Shown here piece after piece: positions 54,307 to 62,370 of a stretch of DNA of 64,000 bases. The position numbers were made by a program, and so were the translations under genes. The stretch comes from Halobacteriales archaeon QS_4_70_19. Its GTDB lineage: Archaea; Halobacteriota; Halobacteria; Halobacteriales; Haloarculaceae. Location: positions 1-64,000 of the forward strand of contig PXRM01000012.1 in assembly GCA_003020985.1 (NCBI GenBank), written 5' to 3'. A model generated the notes under the pieces. The model was not told the origin of the DNA and searched no databases. It worked only from the letters and a program-made list of their open reading frames with translations. Position 1 is the first letter of the stretch. Each line of letters begins with the position of its first letter.

Positions 54307-56523
54307 GTGAGCCGCGCCGACCCGCCGACGCGCTCGACACCGTCGCTCCCGGACCTGGACACCCGAACACGGTGGCGACTCGCCGTCGGCGCCCTGGCCG
54401 TCGTCGCGGGGCTCGGGGTCCTCTTGCTCTCCCACCGGCTGTTCCCCTACCATTCAACCAACCACGACGAGGCCGTCTACCTCCATCAGGCCGCGATGCT
54501 GCTGGAGGGACAGCTCGTCCTCCGGCCGCCGGTGGACGTGACGTTCCGCCCCTGGTTCTTCGTGAAGGCGGGCCCGGAGCTCTACTCCAAGTACACGCCC
54601 GTCACGGCCGTCGTCTTCGCGGTCGGGATGGCGCTGGGCGACCCACGACTGTCACTGGCCGGTGTCGCGGCCGCACTCGTGGTGCTCACCTACGCCGTCG
54701 GCGCCGAGGCCTTCGACCGCCGGACCGCCCTGCTCGGTGCGGTCCTCGTCGCCGTCTCGCCGCTCTACCTCGTCCAGACCGCCCTCTTCCTCCCGTACGC
54801 GCCGGCGCTGGCGTTCGAGCTGCTGTTCGCGTGGGCCTACCTCCGGTCGGTCCGGACGGGCTCGCGTCGCCTGGCTGCATTCGCGGGGCTCGCCATCGGC
54901 GTTGCCTTCTTCGCCCGCCCGTACACCGCGGTCCTGTTCGCGACGCCGTTCGTCCTCCACGCGTGCTGGACACTGGGGCGGGCGGTCGGGGTGGACGAAC
55001 TGGACCCGGTGCCCGTGACGCTCCGGCAGGGGCTCGTCGCGGCCTGTGGCCTGCTGGGGGTCGCCCTCACCCTCGCCTACAACGCCCGGATGACCGGCGA
55101 CCCGTTCACCTTCCCGTACCAGGTGTTCGCACCCCGTGACGACCTCGGCTTCGGCACCCGGCGCATCCTCGGCTACGAGCGCGACTACACCCCGGCGCTG
55201 GCGCTGGAGGCTAACGCCCGCGTCATCCGTGCGCTCCTGACGCGCTGGGTCGTCGCCGGCCCGCTCGGGACCGTCCTCGCGGCCGTGGGGCTCGGGACGA
55301 CCGCCCTGCGTGTGCGACGGGTGGTCGCGCGTCGCGACGGCGGCCCCGTCGCTGCGGCCGTCTCGTCCGACCCCGTCGACGACACCGACACCAGACTCGC
55401 CCCCCGGCTCGTCCTCGCGGGGCTGTTCGTGACGGTCGTCGCCGGGAACGTCTACTTCTGGGGGAACCTCAACGTGCTCGGGCAGCTGGAGGCGGCGGGC
55501 GACGGGCTGATCTCGCTGTACGGACCCTACTACCACTTCGACCTCGTAGTGCCGACGGCGCTGTTCGCGGCGCTGGGACTCCGCCTGCTGGCGGGTCGCT
55601 GGCGGTCGCTCGCCGCGTCGCGGTTCGACGGCCACACGGCCGGACGGGTGGCCGTCGCCGGTCTCATCGTCGGCGCGCTCGTAGTCGGGGGACCGGCGGC
55701 CGCCGTCGCGGCCGGTCCCGTCGCGGAGAACGCGGAGACCTCCGACCAGCTCGCGGCCGCCTACGCGCCGCTCGAACCGCGCCCGCCCGTAGGGGTCGTG
55801 TTTCTCCCCACGCCGTACGGCGACTGGCTCCACCACCCCTTCCAGGCGCTGCGGAACGAGCCCACCTTCGACGGCCGGACGGTGTACGCGATGCGCGAAC
55901 GCCAGTTCGACGTCGTCGACGCCTACCCCGACCGTGCGCTCTACCGCTACGGCTACCGCGGGGAGTGGGCGCCGTTCGTCGGTGAGCCGGTCGCGCCGCG
56001 GCTCTACCGGATCAGGCACGTCCGCGACGAACGTGTCACCGTCCACACCAGCTTGGGCGTCCCGGCGGGCGTCGACACGATGACGGTCCGGCTGGCCGGC
56101 GGCGGCCAGAGCACCTACTACTCGGTCCCGGGGCCGCCGGACGAACTCGACGCCCGCATCGTCGTCACCGACGGTGAGGCCGGCCTCCGTGGGACCGACG
56201 TGACGCCCGTGAACCCGAACGACACCTCGGTCCCGGTCCACGCCCGCGACGAGGTGCTGCTGGAGGTCAACGCCGAGTACGCACCCGGCAACGCCTTCGC
56301 CTACCGGCTCGAGACGCCCGTAGCGCTCGACGAGGGGGAGTACCGCGTCCTCACGCCGCACCCGCAGGTCTGCCGGGGCGCGGACCGCTGTGACGGCGAG
56401 GCCGCGTGGGTCCCGGAGACGGCCATGCCGGGAGTGACCGTGGAGACCCGGCTCTCGACGGGGCGGCCGGCGAACGCGACGGCGAACGGTACGACCGACC
56501 CGACCGACGGAGGGACGACATGA
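54307..56523 (+). CDS. GT39/ArnT-like membrane glycosyltransferase
   Basis: 738 residues, GTG start. About eleven to twelve helices in the first 470 residues, with the PMT-type first loop YHSTNHDEAVYLHQAAMLLE (Asp-Glu active site) and FRPWFFVKAGPELYSKYTP. A soluble outside domain of about 260 residues follows (LYRYGYRGEWAPFVGEP, TPHPQVCRGADRCDGE). It transfers sugar from a lipid carrier, probably to cell-surface protein or lipid. It starts 7 nt after the ATPase gene, so it belongs to the iron-box operon. Confidence 0.82.
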   Translation: MSRADPPTRSTPSLPDLDTRTRWRLAVGALAVVAGLGVLLLSHRLFPYHSTNHDEAVYLHQAAMLLEGQLVLRPPVDVTFRPWFFVKAGPELYSKYTPVTAVVFAVGMALGDPRLSLAGVAAALVVLTYAVGAEAFDRRTALLGAVLVAVSPLYLVQTALFLPYAPALAFELLFAWAYLRSVRTGSRRLAAFAGLAIGVAFFARPYTAVLFATPFVLHACWTLGRAVGVDELDPVPVTLRQGLVAACGLLGVALTLAYNARMTGDPFTFPYQVFAPRDDLGFGTRRILGYERDYTPALALEANARVIRALLTRWVVAGPLGTVLAAVGLGTTALRVRRVVARRDGGPVAAAVSSDPVDDTDTRLAPRLVLAGLFVTVVAGNVYFWGNLNVLGQLEAAGDGLISLYGPYYHFDLVVPTALFAALGLRLLAGRWRSLAASRFDGHTAGRVAVAGLIVGALVVGGPAAAVAAGPVAENAETSDQLAAAYAPLEPRPPVGVVFLPTPYGDWLHHPFQALRNEPTFDGRTVYAMRERQFDVVDAYPDRALYRYGYRGEWAPFVGEPVAPRLYRIRHVRDERVTVHTSLGVPAGVDTMTVRLAGGGQSTYYSVPGPPDELDARIVVTDGEAGLRGTDVTPVNPNDTSVPVHARDEVLLEVNAEYAPGNAFAYRLETPVALDEGEYRVLTPHPQVCRGADRCDGEAAWVPETAMPGVTVETRLSTGRPANATANGTTDPTDGGTT

Positions 56524-57113
56524 CCGAGGACTCGACACCACCCACGGACGGAGGCGGCGAGGACGAGAGCGTCGACGCGGCACTCACCCGCCGGGACGCG
56601 ATGGCCGCCCTGACGGCCGCCGGGGCAGCGACCGCGCTCGGCGGGTCGCTCGGCTGGGCTGTGCTGGCTACCGGGGACGACGACGAGGGGTTCTCCGACC
56701 GCGAGCGCGAGACGCTGGTCGCGCTGGCGGAGCACCTCTACCCGTCAGCCGTCTCGAGCGTCGGGGACTTCGTCGAACGGTACACCGTCGGCCGGGTGCG
56801 CGACCGCCCGGAGTACGCCGCGGGGATGCGCGACGCGCTCGTGGCGCTCGACGACTACGCCCTCCAGTGGACGGAGCAGCGGTTCGTCGACCTCACCCCG
56901 GACCGCCGCGAGGTACTGCTGGAGAGCATGGGCGTCACCGTCGCCTCGCCCGAACCGGACGGACTCGACCCCGAGCGGGTCCGGTTCTACCTCGTCAACG
57001 AACTGCTGTTCGCGCTGTACAGCACACCCACGGGTGGCGATCTGGTCGGCATCGAGAACCCGCAGGGCCACCCCGGCGGCACGACGAGCTACCGGGAGCC
57101 GCCCGGCCGCTGA
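56520..57113 (+). CDS. Gluconate 2-dehydrogenase subunit 3 family protein, Tat-exported
   Basis: 197 residues. The Tat-like signal is TRRDAMAALTAAGAATALGG. Then FSDRERETLVALAEHLYPS and VRFYLVNELLFALYSTPTGG DLVG, typical of subunit 3, a chaperone/membrane-link for a GMC flavoprotein. The GMC oxidoreductase that normally follows is missing; degenerate sequence and then a thiolase gene come next. ATG 56520 overlaps the glycosyltransferase stop (ATGA). Confidence 0.85.
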   Translation: MTEDSTPPTDGGGEDESVDAALTRRDAMAALTAAGAATALGGSLGWAVLATGDDDEGFSDRERETLVALAEHLYPSAVSSVGDFVERYTVGRVRDRPEYAAGMRDALVALDDYALQWTEQRFVDLTPDRREVLLESMGVTVASPEPDGLDPERVRFYLVNELLFALYSTPTGGDLVGIENPQGHPGGTTSYREPPGR

Positions 57114-57217
57114 GACGGCTCGGCTCGACCACCCGACGGCGGCTGGGGGCTCCGACTCGCGATCCGTATAGTCGTTCGGCACGACCTGTAGGGGGCAGCC
57201 GGCGCTCGTCTCCGGTG

Positions 57218-57361
57218 ATGTCGTCGAACGAATCGTCCCAAGAGAACGAATCGTCCTAGAAGAACGAACCGTCCCAGGAGGTCGACGAGGGCGCGGACGC
57301 CGCCCGAGGCGCTCGAGCGGACCCGGACATCGCCGGGCTCCGGGAGCGACTGCGGTCCTGA
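57218..57361 (+). pseudogene. Short reading frame with in-frame TAG and triple repeat
   Basis: From ATG 57218: SSNESSQENESS, then TAG, then KNEPSQEVDEGADAARGARA ... GLRERLRS and TGA (57361). Three 13-nt cores (GAACGAATCGTCC at 57226, 57244 and, with one change, 57262) give an 18-nt period. The TAG makes it a likely remnant or a chance frame; I recognise no family. The rest of the 312-nt gap 57114-57425 shows no gene. Confidence 0.35.
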
Positions 57362-57368
57362 CGCGGCA

Positions 57369-57390
57369 GGCTCCCGGGTCGCCCCGTCCC
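57369..57390. repeat. 22-nt direct repeat upstream of the thiolase gene (copy 2)
   Basis: Identical to 144-165. It ends 35 nt before the thiolase ATG, where it could overlap promoter elements. Confidence 0.6.
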
Positions 57391-57425
57391 AAACAGTTAC
57401 GCGGCCACGGGGGGTCGGATGGGGC

Positions 57426-58583
57426 ATGCGAGACGTAGCCATCGTCGGGGCCTCGATGACGAGCTTCGGCGTCCGCGAGGGCGAGTGGGTCATGGACTTG
57501 CTCGCCGAGGCCGGCAGGGCCTGCATCGACGACGCCGGCATCGGGTCCGACGACATCGACCACCTCTACGTGTCGAACATGGCCAGTGGCGAGTTCGAGG
57601 GGCAGACCGGCATCCCGAACGCCCTGGCCCACGACCTCGGCGCGATTCCGGCGTACACCCAGCGCGTCGACCAGACCTCCTCCTCGGGGGCCGCGGGTAT
57701 CTACGCCGCCTGGCAGTCGATCGCCAGCGGCGCGAGCGACCTGACGCTCCTGGTCGGGGGCGAGAAGATGACCCACCGGACGACCGGCGAGTCGACGGAC
57801 ATCATCGCCTCGCTCACCCACCCCGTCGAGTACAAGCAGGGTGTCACGCTGCCCTCCTTCGCCGGACTGACCGCGCGCAACTACCTCGACACCCACGGCG
57901 CGCCGCGGGAGGCGCTGGGACACGTAGCCGTCAAGAACCACGCCAACGGCGCGCTGAACCCGAAGGCGCAGTTCCGGAAGGAGATCGACCTGGAGACCGC
58001 GCTCGACTCGCCGATGGTGGCCGACCCCCTCCGGCTGTACGACTTCTGCCCGGTCACCGACGGCTCGGCCGCGCTGGCTCTCGTCCCCGCCGAGCACGCC
58101 GAGTCCTACGCCGGGGAGTTCGCCCGGATCGCCGGAATCGCGGGCGCCACGGATACCCACGTCGTCCACGAGCGGGCGGACCCGACACACATGGGCGCGG
58201 TCGCCGAGTCCGGGAGCGCCGCGTTCGAGCAGTCCGGGTTCGCCCACGACGACGTCGACGTGGCCGAACTCCACGACATGTTCACCATCCTGGAGGTGAT
58301 GCAGCTGGAGGCGCTGGGCTTCGAGGCTACGGGCGAGGGCTGGCGGGCGGCGATGGAGGGGCGCACCGCCCGCGAGGGCGAACTGCCGGTCAACACCTCC
58401 GGCGGGCTGAAGTCCAAGGGACACCCGCTGGGCGCGAGTGGCGTCGCACAGGCCGTCGAGGTGTACGAACAGCTGGTCGGCGAGGCCGGCGACCGGCAGG
58501 TCGACGCCGACGTGGGACTCACCTGCAACGTCGGTGGATTCGGGAACTGCGTCCTCACGACGCTCATGGAGGCGGGCGGATGA
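57426..58583 (+). CDS. Thiolase-family protein (acetyl-CoA C-acyltransferase type)
   Basis: 385 residues. Archaeal SCP2-type thiolase fold: RDVAIVGASMTSFGVREGEW, VGGEKMTHRTTGESTDIIAS, VADPLRLYDFCPVTDGSAAL, NTSGGLKSKGHPLGASGVAQ (catalytic His) and CNVGGFGNCVLT (second Cys). Where the nucleophile Cys is expected (R-V-x-x-x-C-x-S-G) the sequence is RVDQTSSSG, so Ser replaces Cys. It overlaps the DUF35 gene, its usual partner. It may catalyse acyl transfer in a modified way or act in a complex. Confidence 0.88.
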   Translation: MRDVAIVGASMTSFGVREGEWVMDLLAEAGRACIDDAGIGSDDIDHLYVSNMASGEFEGQTGIPNALAHDLGAIPAYTQRVDQTSSSGAAGIYAAWQSIASGASDLTLLVGGEKMTHRTTGESTDIIASLTHPVEYKQGVTLPSFAGLTARNYLDTHGAPREALGHVAVKNHANGALNPKAQFRKEIDLETALDSPMVADPLRLYDFCPVTDGSAALALVPAEHAESYAGEFARIAGIAGATDTHVVHERADPTHMGAVAESGSAAFEQSGFAHDDVDVAELHDMFTILEVMQLEALGFEATGEGWRAAMEGRTAREGELPVNTSGGLKSKGHPLGASGVAQAVEVYEQLVGEAGDRQVDADVGLTCNVGGFGNCVLTTLMEAGG

Positions 58584-58987
58584 ACTCCGACGACGCGTCC
58601 GGCGGGGCCGACGGCGAGGACCGACCGCCGATGACCGCCGCGCGGTACGAGGACGGCAGTCTCACCTGCCCGCCCCATCCGGTCGGCCCGGACGGGAGCG
58701 AGCCGGTCGGGGAGGTCGACCTCTCGACGCACGAGGCCGACGTGGTGACGTGGACGACCAGCCATGCCACGCCGCCCGGCGTGCGCGAGCCGAACACCCT
58801 CGCCATCGTCGAGTTCGACGTGGACGGTACGCCGGTCCGTGCGCTGGGCCAGTGTACGACCGACGAGGTCACCGTGGGCGACACCGTCGAGCCGGTGTAC
58901 GTCCCGGAGCTACGCGACCCGGACGCGGGCATCCGCGAACGCGAGAGCCAGCGGTGGGACGGCTACCGCTTCCGGCCGGTGGAGTAG
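58580..58987 (+). CDS. DUF35 (OB-fold) acyl-CoA-binding partner of the thiolase
   Basis: 135 residues, ATG 58580 overlapping the thiolase stop (ATGA). OB-fold part: ADVVTWTTSHATPPGVREPN TLAIVEFDVDG, then CTTDEVTVGDTVEPVYVPE. The N-terminal zinc ribbon of typical DUF35 proteins is reduced: only one Cys (LTCPPHP) remains. In archaea DUF35 proteins bridge thiolase and HMG-CoA synthase; here it pairs with the Ser-thiolase. Confidence 0.85.
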   Translation: MNSDDASGGADGEDRPPMTAARYEDGSLTCPPHPVGPDGSEPVGEVDLSTHEADVVTWTTSHATPPGVREPNTLAIVEFDVDGTPVRALGQCTTDEVTVGDTVEPVYVPELRDPDAGIRERESQRWDGYRFRPVE

Positions 58988-58994
58988 CGGCCGT

Positions 58995-59807
58995 TCAGTT
59001 GCCGGTCACGTCGTCCGGGTCGCCGACCGTGGGGCCGTCGGTCCGGTCGTCGTCCCCCCGCCCGGCCCGTTCCTTGAGCGATTCCAGTTCGGCGTCCACG
59101 TCGACCTGTGGGCCACGCTCCGGCTCCCCGGCCTCCCGGTCCGGCCGCGGGGCCGCTGCGCGTTCCGCGCTGGCACGCTCGATGGACCCGAGTCGGTCGT
59201 CGATATCGGCGCGCAGCTGGCGCGCGTCGGCCAGCAGTCGCCGGGCGGCCGGGTCCGCCGGCTCCCCCTCGTAGGTCCGCTGGAGGTGTGCCAGCGCCTC
59301 GTCGACCTGCGAGAGTGCCTGCCGGCCCCCGGCGGCAGCCCGTTCGCCGGCGACCGCCGACGCGTCAGCGAGGACGTCGGCGGCATCGCGCCCGCCGCGC
59401 CGCTCCTCCGACCGGCGCGGGTCGCGCCCGTCCAGCAGCCGGATGGCGCCGCCGAGGAGTTCGAGGCCGCGGACGGCGGCCTCCAGCGTCGCGACGGTCG
59501 CCGGGATGGTGTACTCCTCCGTGAACCGGAGCAGGACGCGCGGCGACGGCGGTCGGGGGAGCGACGACCCGTCCCGCTCCCGGACGCTGTCCGCGTCGCG
59601 CTCGAGTACGCCCCGGAGGTCACGCAGCGTCCGTTCCAGGTCCGTGACCAGCACGTCGAGGTCGGGGTCGTTCCGGGTCCCCGTGGATGCGTCGCTCCCG
59701 TCACGCTCCCGACGCTCGCGCGCGGCGGGCCGGCGATCGTCGGCCGCCTGCGGCCGCGAGGCTACCTGCACGGGGATCGGCTCGCCATCGGCGTCCCAGT
59801 CGGTCAT
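58995..59807 (-). CDS. Haloarchaeal coiled-coil protein of unknown function
   Basis: 270 residues, soluble, Asp/Arg-rich. The central conserved part is PRVLLRFTEEYTIPATVATL EAAVRGLELLGGAIRLL; around it lie helical stretches (LVTDLERTLRDLRGVLERDA; LSQVDEALAHLQRTYEG). I recall a DUF of this type (possibly DUF7547) in haloarchaea without known role. ATG 59807 faces a divergent promoter that carries two iron-box-like palindromes, so it may be metal-regulated. Confidence 0.75.
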   Translation of the reverse strand: MTDWDADGEPIPVQVASRPQAADDRRPAARERRERDGSDASTGTRNDPDLDVLVTDLERTLRDLRGVLERDADSVRERDGSSLPRPPSPRVLLRFTEEYTIPATVATLEAAVRGLELLGGAIRLLDGRDPRRSEERRGGRDAADVLADASAVAGERAAAGGRQALSQVDEALAHLQRTYEGEPADPAARRLLADARQLRADIDDRLGSIERASAERAAAPRPDREAGEPERGPQVDVDAELESLKERAGRGDDDRTDGPTVGDPDDVTGN

Positions 59808-59849
59808 GCCGGTGGCTGCGGTGGCGACGCGGAAAACCCCCTCGGCGGT

Positions 59850-59863
59850 TTAGGAGGACCGAA
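59850..59863. promoter_or_regulatory. Imperfect iron-box-like site
   Basis: TTAGGAGGACCGAA matches TTAGG-N4-CCTAA at nine of ten positions. It lies 43 nt upstream of the minus-strand gene start and 27 nt centre-to-centre from the next box, nearly the spacing seen at the iron operon. Confidence 0.5.
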
Positions 59864-59876
59864 ACTCTCTTGTGCT

Positions 59877-59890
59877 CTAGGCACACCTAA
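59877..59890. promoter_or_regulatory. Iron-box-like site before the small gene
   Basis: CTAGGCACACCTAA matches TTAGG-N4-CCTAA at nine of ten positions and ends 7 nt before the ATG at 59898, so binding would obstruct initiation. Confidence 0.55.
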
Positions 59891-59897
59891 TCGGCTG

Positions 59898-60047
59898 ATG
59901 GAAGCCACACGGAGTCGGGATTCCGAGAGCCAGGAGCAGCCGATGGTCACCGCGCACGGCGCCTCCCCCGAGCGGACTGTATTCACCGAGCAGGGGAACC
60001 CTGACGCGTGGATCGCGACGGACACCCTCGTCGATCTGGACGATTGA
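59898..60047 (+). CDS. Small haloarchaeal protein (NPDAW motif)
   Basis: 49 residues. The end reads FTEQGNPDAWIATDTLVDLD, as in a group of very short haloarchaeal proteins with an NPxAWIxSDxxVxL tail (DUF7331-like by memory). No function known. Directly behind an iron-box-like site. The spacer 60048-60299 continues open in this frame to 60190 (RDVPVSEDGYFSRYRLFLTV) but I cannot support it as a gene. Confidence 0.6.
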   Translation: MEATRSRDSESQEQPMVTAHGASPERTVFTEQGNPDAWIATDTLVDLDD

Positions 60048-60299
60048 GCACTCGCCGAGGCCGTCGCGCGCTCCGTCGGTGACGACTCGACGGAACGCGT
60101 TCGAGACGTCCCGGTCTCCGAGGACGGTTACTTTTCGAGATACAGGCTGTTCCTGACAGTTAGTCACGACTCTCCGAGAGTAAAGCAGTGATTACTCGAC
60201 AATGAGACGTACAACACGATAATCCGGCATCGGTACTCCGAGCGACTAGACGGTATCGAGAGAACGTGTCGGAACGTCCGGAAGGGACCGGTGGCCGAC

Positions 60300-60848
60300 C
60301 TAGTGGGTCGCTTCTTCGAGCACGAGGGTGTCGTCCTCGAGGTAGTGCTCGAAGTGGTGGGCGTGCTCCTCGACGGTTTCGAGGTGCTCGCGCAGAATCT
60401 CGCTGGACGTGTAATCACCCAGGTCCTCCATCATGCCGACGTGATCGCGCATCGTCTCGATCACGTCGCCGAACATCTCCATGTCGTGGTGGAGCGAGGT
60501 CCGGATGTCGTAGACGTCCTCGCCCTCGAACTCGACCGGGGAGTGCTCCTCCAGGTTCGCGGGGCCGGCCAGCGGGACGCCGCCCATCGCCTGCGCGCGC
60601 TCGGCGAAGTCGTCGGCGGCCGCTTCGAGGTCCTCGGCGACCTCGCCGAGATACTCGTGGAGCTCGAGGAACTCCGCGCCCTCGACGTTCCAGTGGTGCT
60701 TCCGGATCTGGTGGTAGGCCACGTAGCTCGCGGCGAGGTCGGTGTTGAACGCCTCGACGATCTGTTCCGCCTTCTCCTCGTCGACCCGCAGTGCCTCGCT
60801 CCCCTCGACGGTGCCGGCCTGCTGACGGACGTTCTTCTGGGTGCTCAT
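60300..60848 (-). CDS. dpsA: Dps-type ferritin-like DNA-protection protein
   Basis: 182 residues. Stores iron and detoxifies peroxide in a dodecamer. The ferroxidase site is YHQIRKHHWNVEGAEFLELH and YLGEVAEDLEAAADDFAERA. The acidic N- and C-terminal tails match haloarchaeal DpsA. ATG 60848; a TATA-like AAGTATTAAG is about 35 nt upstream on this strand, and an iron-box-like palindrome lies 88 nt upstream. Confidence 0.93.
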   Translation of the reverse strand: MSTQKNVRQQAGTVEGSEALRVDEEKAEQIVEAFNTDLAASYVAYHQIRKHHWNVEGAEFLELHEYLGEVAEDLEAAADDFAERAQAMGGVPLAGPANLEEHSPVEFEGEDVYDIRTSLHHDMEMFGDVIETMRDHVGMMEDLGDYTSSEILREHLETVEEHAHHFEHYLEDDTLVLEEATH

Positions 60849-60935
60849 TGCGTCCTCATCTGGGTGCGCCGGGCACTTAATACTTTCCAGGAGAGAAAGG
60901 AGAATTTCTGATTTCGGAAAAATACTTCCCGCGAG

Positions 60936-60949
60936 CTAGGTGCCCCTAG
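60936..60949. promoter_or_regulatory. Iron-box-like palindrome upstream of dpsA
   Basis: CTAGGTGCCCCTAG is a perfect inverted repeat and differs from TTAGG-N4-CCTAA only in the outer base pair. It lies upstream of the TATA-like element, a position suited to activation or upstream control. Confidence 0.45.
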
Positions 60950-61016
60950 TCCGTCGCGGGGTCGGTCCGGGCCCGAAGCGAGCCTGCCGAACCGGGGTCG
61001 AACAACCGGCAGATAG

Positions 61017-61817
61017 TCAGTCCCGGTAGATGCCGACACGCTTGCGGTGGTAGGCCTGCTCGTCGGGGTCGAGAGTCGTGACGAGGTCGCGCTCGGCGTC
61101 TGCCAGAGCCGTGTGGACGGACCCGTTCGGCCGCGCGACCATCGAGCGGCCGCCGTACGCCGCGCCGGGGGCGTCGGGCACCTCCCGCCGGCCGGTTCGG
61201 CCGCAGGCCACCGCCCACCGCACGCCGTCGAGCGCGCGGGCGCGGACCAGCAGCCGCCAGTTCTCCGTGTGGGCGGCCGGCCACGCACCGACGACCAGCA
61301 GCGCGTCGACCCGTTCCTCGGTGTACGCGGCGCTGTCGGCGACGAAGTTCAGGTCGTAGCAGGTGACCAGCCCCGTCTCGCCGAGCGGCGTCTCGACCGT
61401 GACCCGCTCTTCGCCGGGCGTCAACACGCCCAGCTCCCGCCCCCAGAGGTGGCGCTTCCGGTAGACCGTCGTCTCCCCGCCCGGGCGGACGTACGCGACG
61501 GCGTTGTACAGCGCATCGTCGTCCTCGCCCGACGTTTCCACGTAGCCGACCAGGAGCGCCACGTCGTGCTCCGCCGCACAGTCACGGACGGCGTCCAGCG
61601 TGGGCCCGTCGGTCCGGACGGCGGCGTCGGCCATGCGCTCGTCGGGGACGAAGCCGGTGAGGAACTGCTCGGGGAACAGCGCCACGTCGACGGCGTCGGG
61701 GAGCGCGGCGACGCGGTCGTGCAGCGTCGCCGCGTTCGCGTCCGGGTCGAGGTCAGCCACGTCCGTCTGGCAGGCCGCGACCGTCGGTCCGTCACTTGCC
61801 TGTGGTGCGTCCGTCAT
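61017..61817 (-). CDS. Nitrilase-superfamily carbon-nitrogen hydrolase
   Basis: 266 residues. The catalytic triad is visible: Glu in ALFPEQFLTGF, Lys in VYRKRHLWGRE, Cys in GLVTCYDLNFV. Relatives hydrolyse amides or omega-amidates; the substrate is unknown. ATG 61817 is used, as the protein core begins TVAACQTDVADLD. Confidence 0.92.
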   Translation of the reverse strand: MTDAPQASDGPTVAACQTDVADLDPDANAATLHDRVAALPDAVDVALFPEQFLTGFVPDERMADAAVRTDGPTLDAVRDCAAEHDVALLVGYVETSGEDDDALYNAVAYVRPGGETTVYRKRHLWGRELGVLTPGEERVTVETPLGETGLVTCYDLNFVADSAAYTEERVDALLVVGAWPAAHTENWRLLVRARALDGVRWAVACGRTGRREVPDAPGAAYGGRSMVARPNGSVHTALADAERDLVTTLDPDEQAYHRKRVGIYRD

Positions 61818-61893
61818 GGGGGTCGCTGCAGTCCCGGCGCCCATCACGTTTTGGGCGTGCTCGGGCGAGCGGACCGCATCTCAGGGCCGAGAG

Positions 61894-62328
61894 CTACTCC
61901 CGGGTGAGGATCATCGGCGCCGCGCCGTCGAACGGCTCGGTCGACTCGCCGCGCGCCGCAGCGGCCCGGCGCGCCTGCCGGTCGTGGACGGCGAGCAGCC
62001 GCTCGAAGTCCTCGTCGTCGACCTCCAGCACGTCCGCGAAGTCGCCCCACACCTCCGGCAGGACGACACAGTGGAACGCCTCCTCCGTGCGCGCGACTAC
62101 GGGGTCGTAGGGGAGGTACTTCCGCCACTCGTAGACGAGGTTATCGATGCCCGGGAGGTCGCGGGCGGACGCCTGGTGGTGCCGGAGGAGGTTGCGCAGT
62201 CGGGTCGGCTCCGTCCCCGTCCGCTCGGCAACCGCCGTCAGGATATCGTCGTCGAAGGGGACGAGGAGGTCCCGCTCGCCCGACTCGGTCGCGTCAGTCA
62301 CGGCCGGCGGTAGGCGACCGGGGGTCAT
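61894..62328 (-). CDS. Conserved haloarchaeal protein of unknown function
   Basis: 144 residues. Core: RLRNLLRHHQASARDLPGID, LVYEWRKYLPYDPVVARTEE, AFHCVVLPEVWGDFADVLEV and ERLLAVHDRQARRA. Soluble and helical. I know similar haloarchaeal sequences but no function. The start is ATG 62328 or GTG 62301. It is separated from the nitrilase gene by 76 nt and could share its transcript. Confidence 0.75.
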   Translation of the reverse strand: MTPGRLPPAVTDATESGERDLLVPFDDDILTAVAERTGTEPTRLRNLLRHHQASARDLPGIDNLVYEWRKYLPYDPVVARTEEAFHCVVLPEVWGDFADVLEVDDEDFERLLAVHDRQARRAAAARGESTEPFDGAAPMILTRE

Positions 62329-62370
62329 AGACGCTCCGCCCCGCCGAGATGGCCAGGACCCGCCGGGATG

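Noticed and set aside
57218-57260. Pyrrolysine incorporation at the in-frame TAG
   Set aside because: No pyl genes or methylamine methyltransferase are in the window, and the frame has no known homologue. A nonsense codon in a remnant is simpler.
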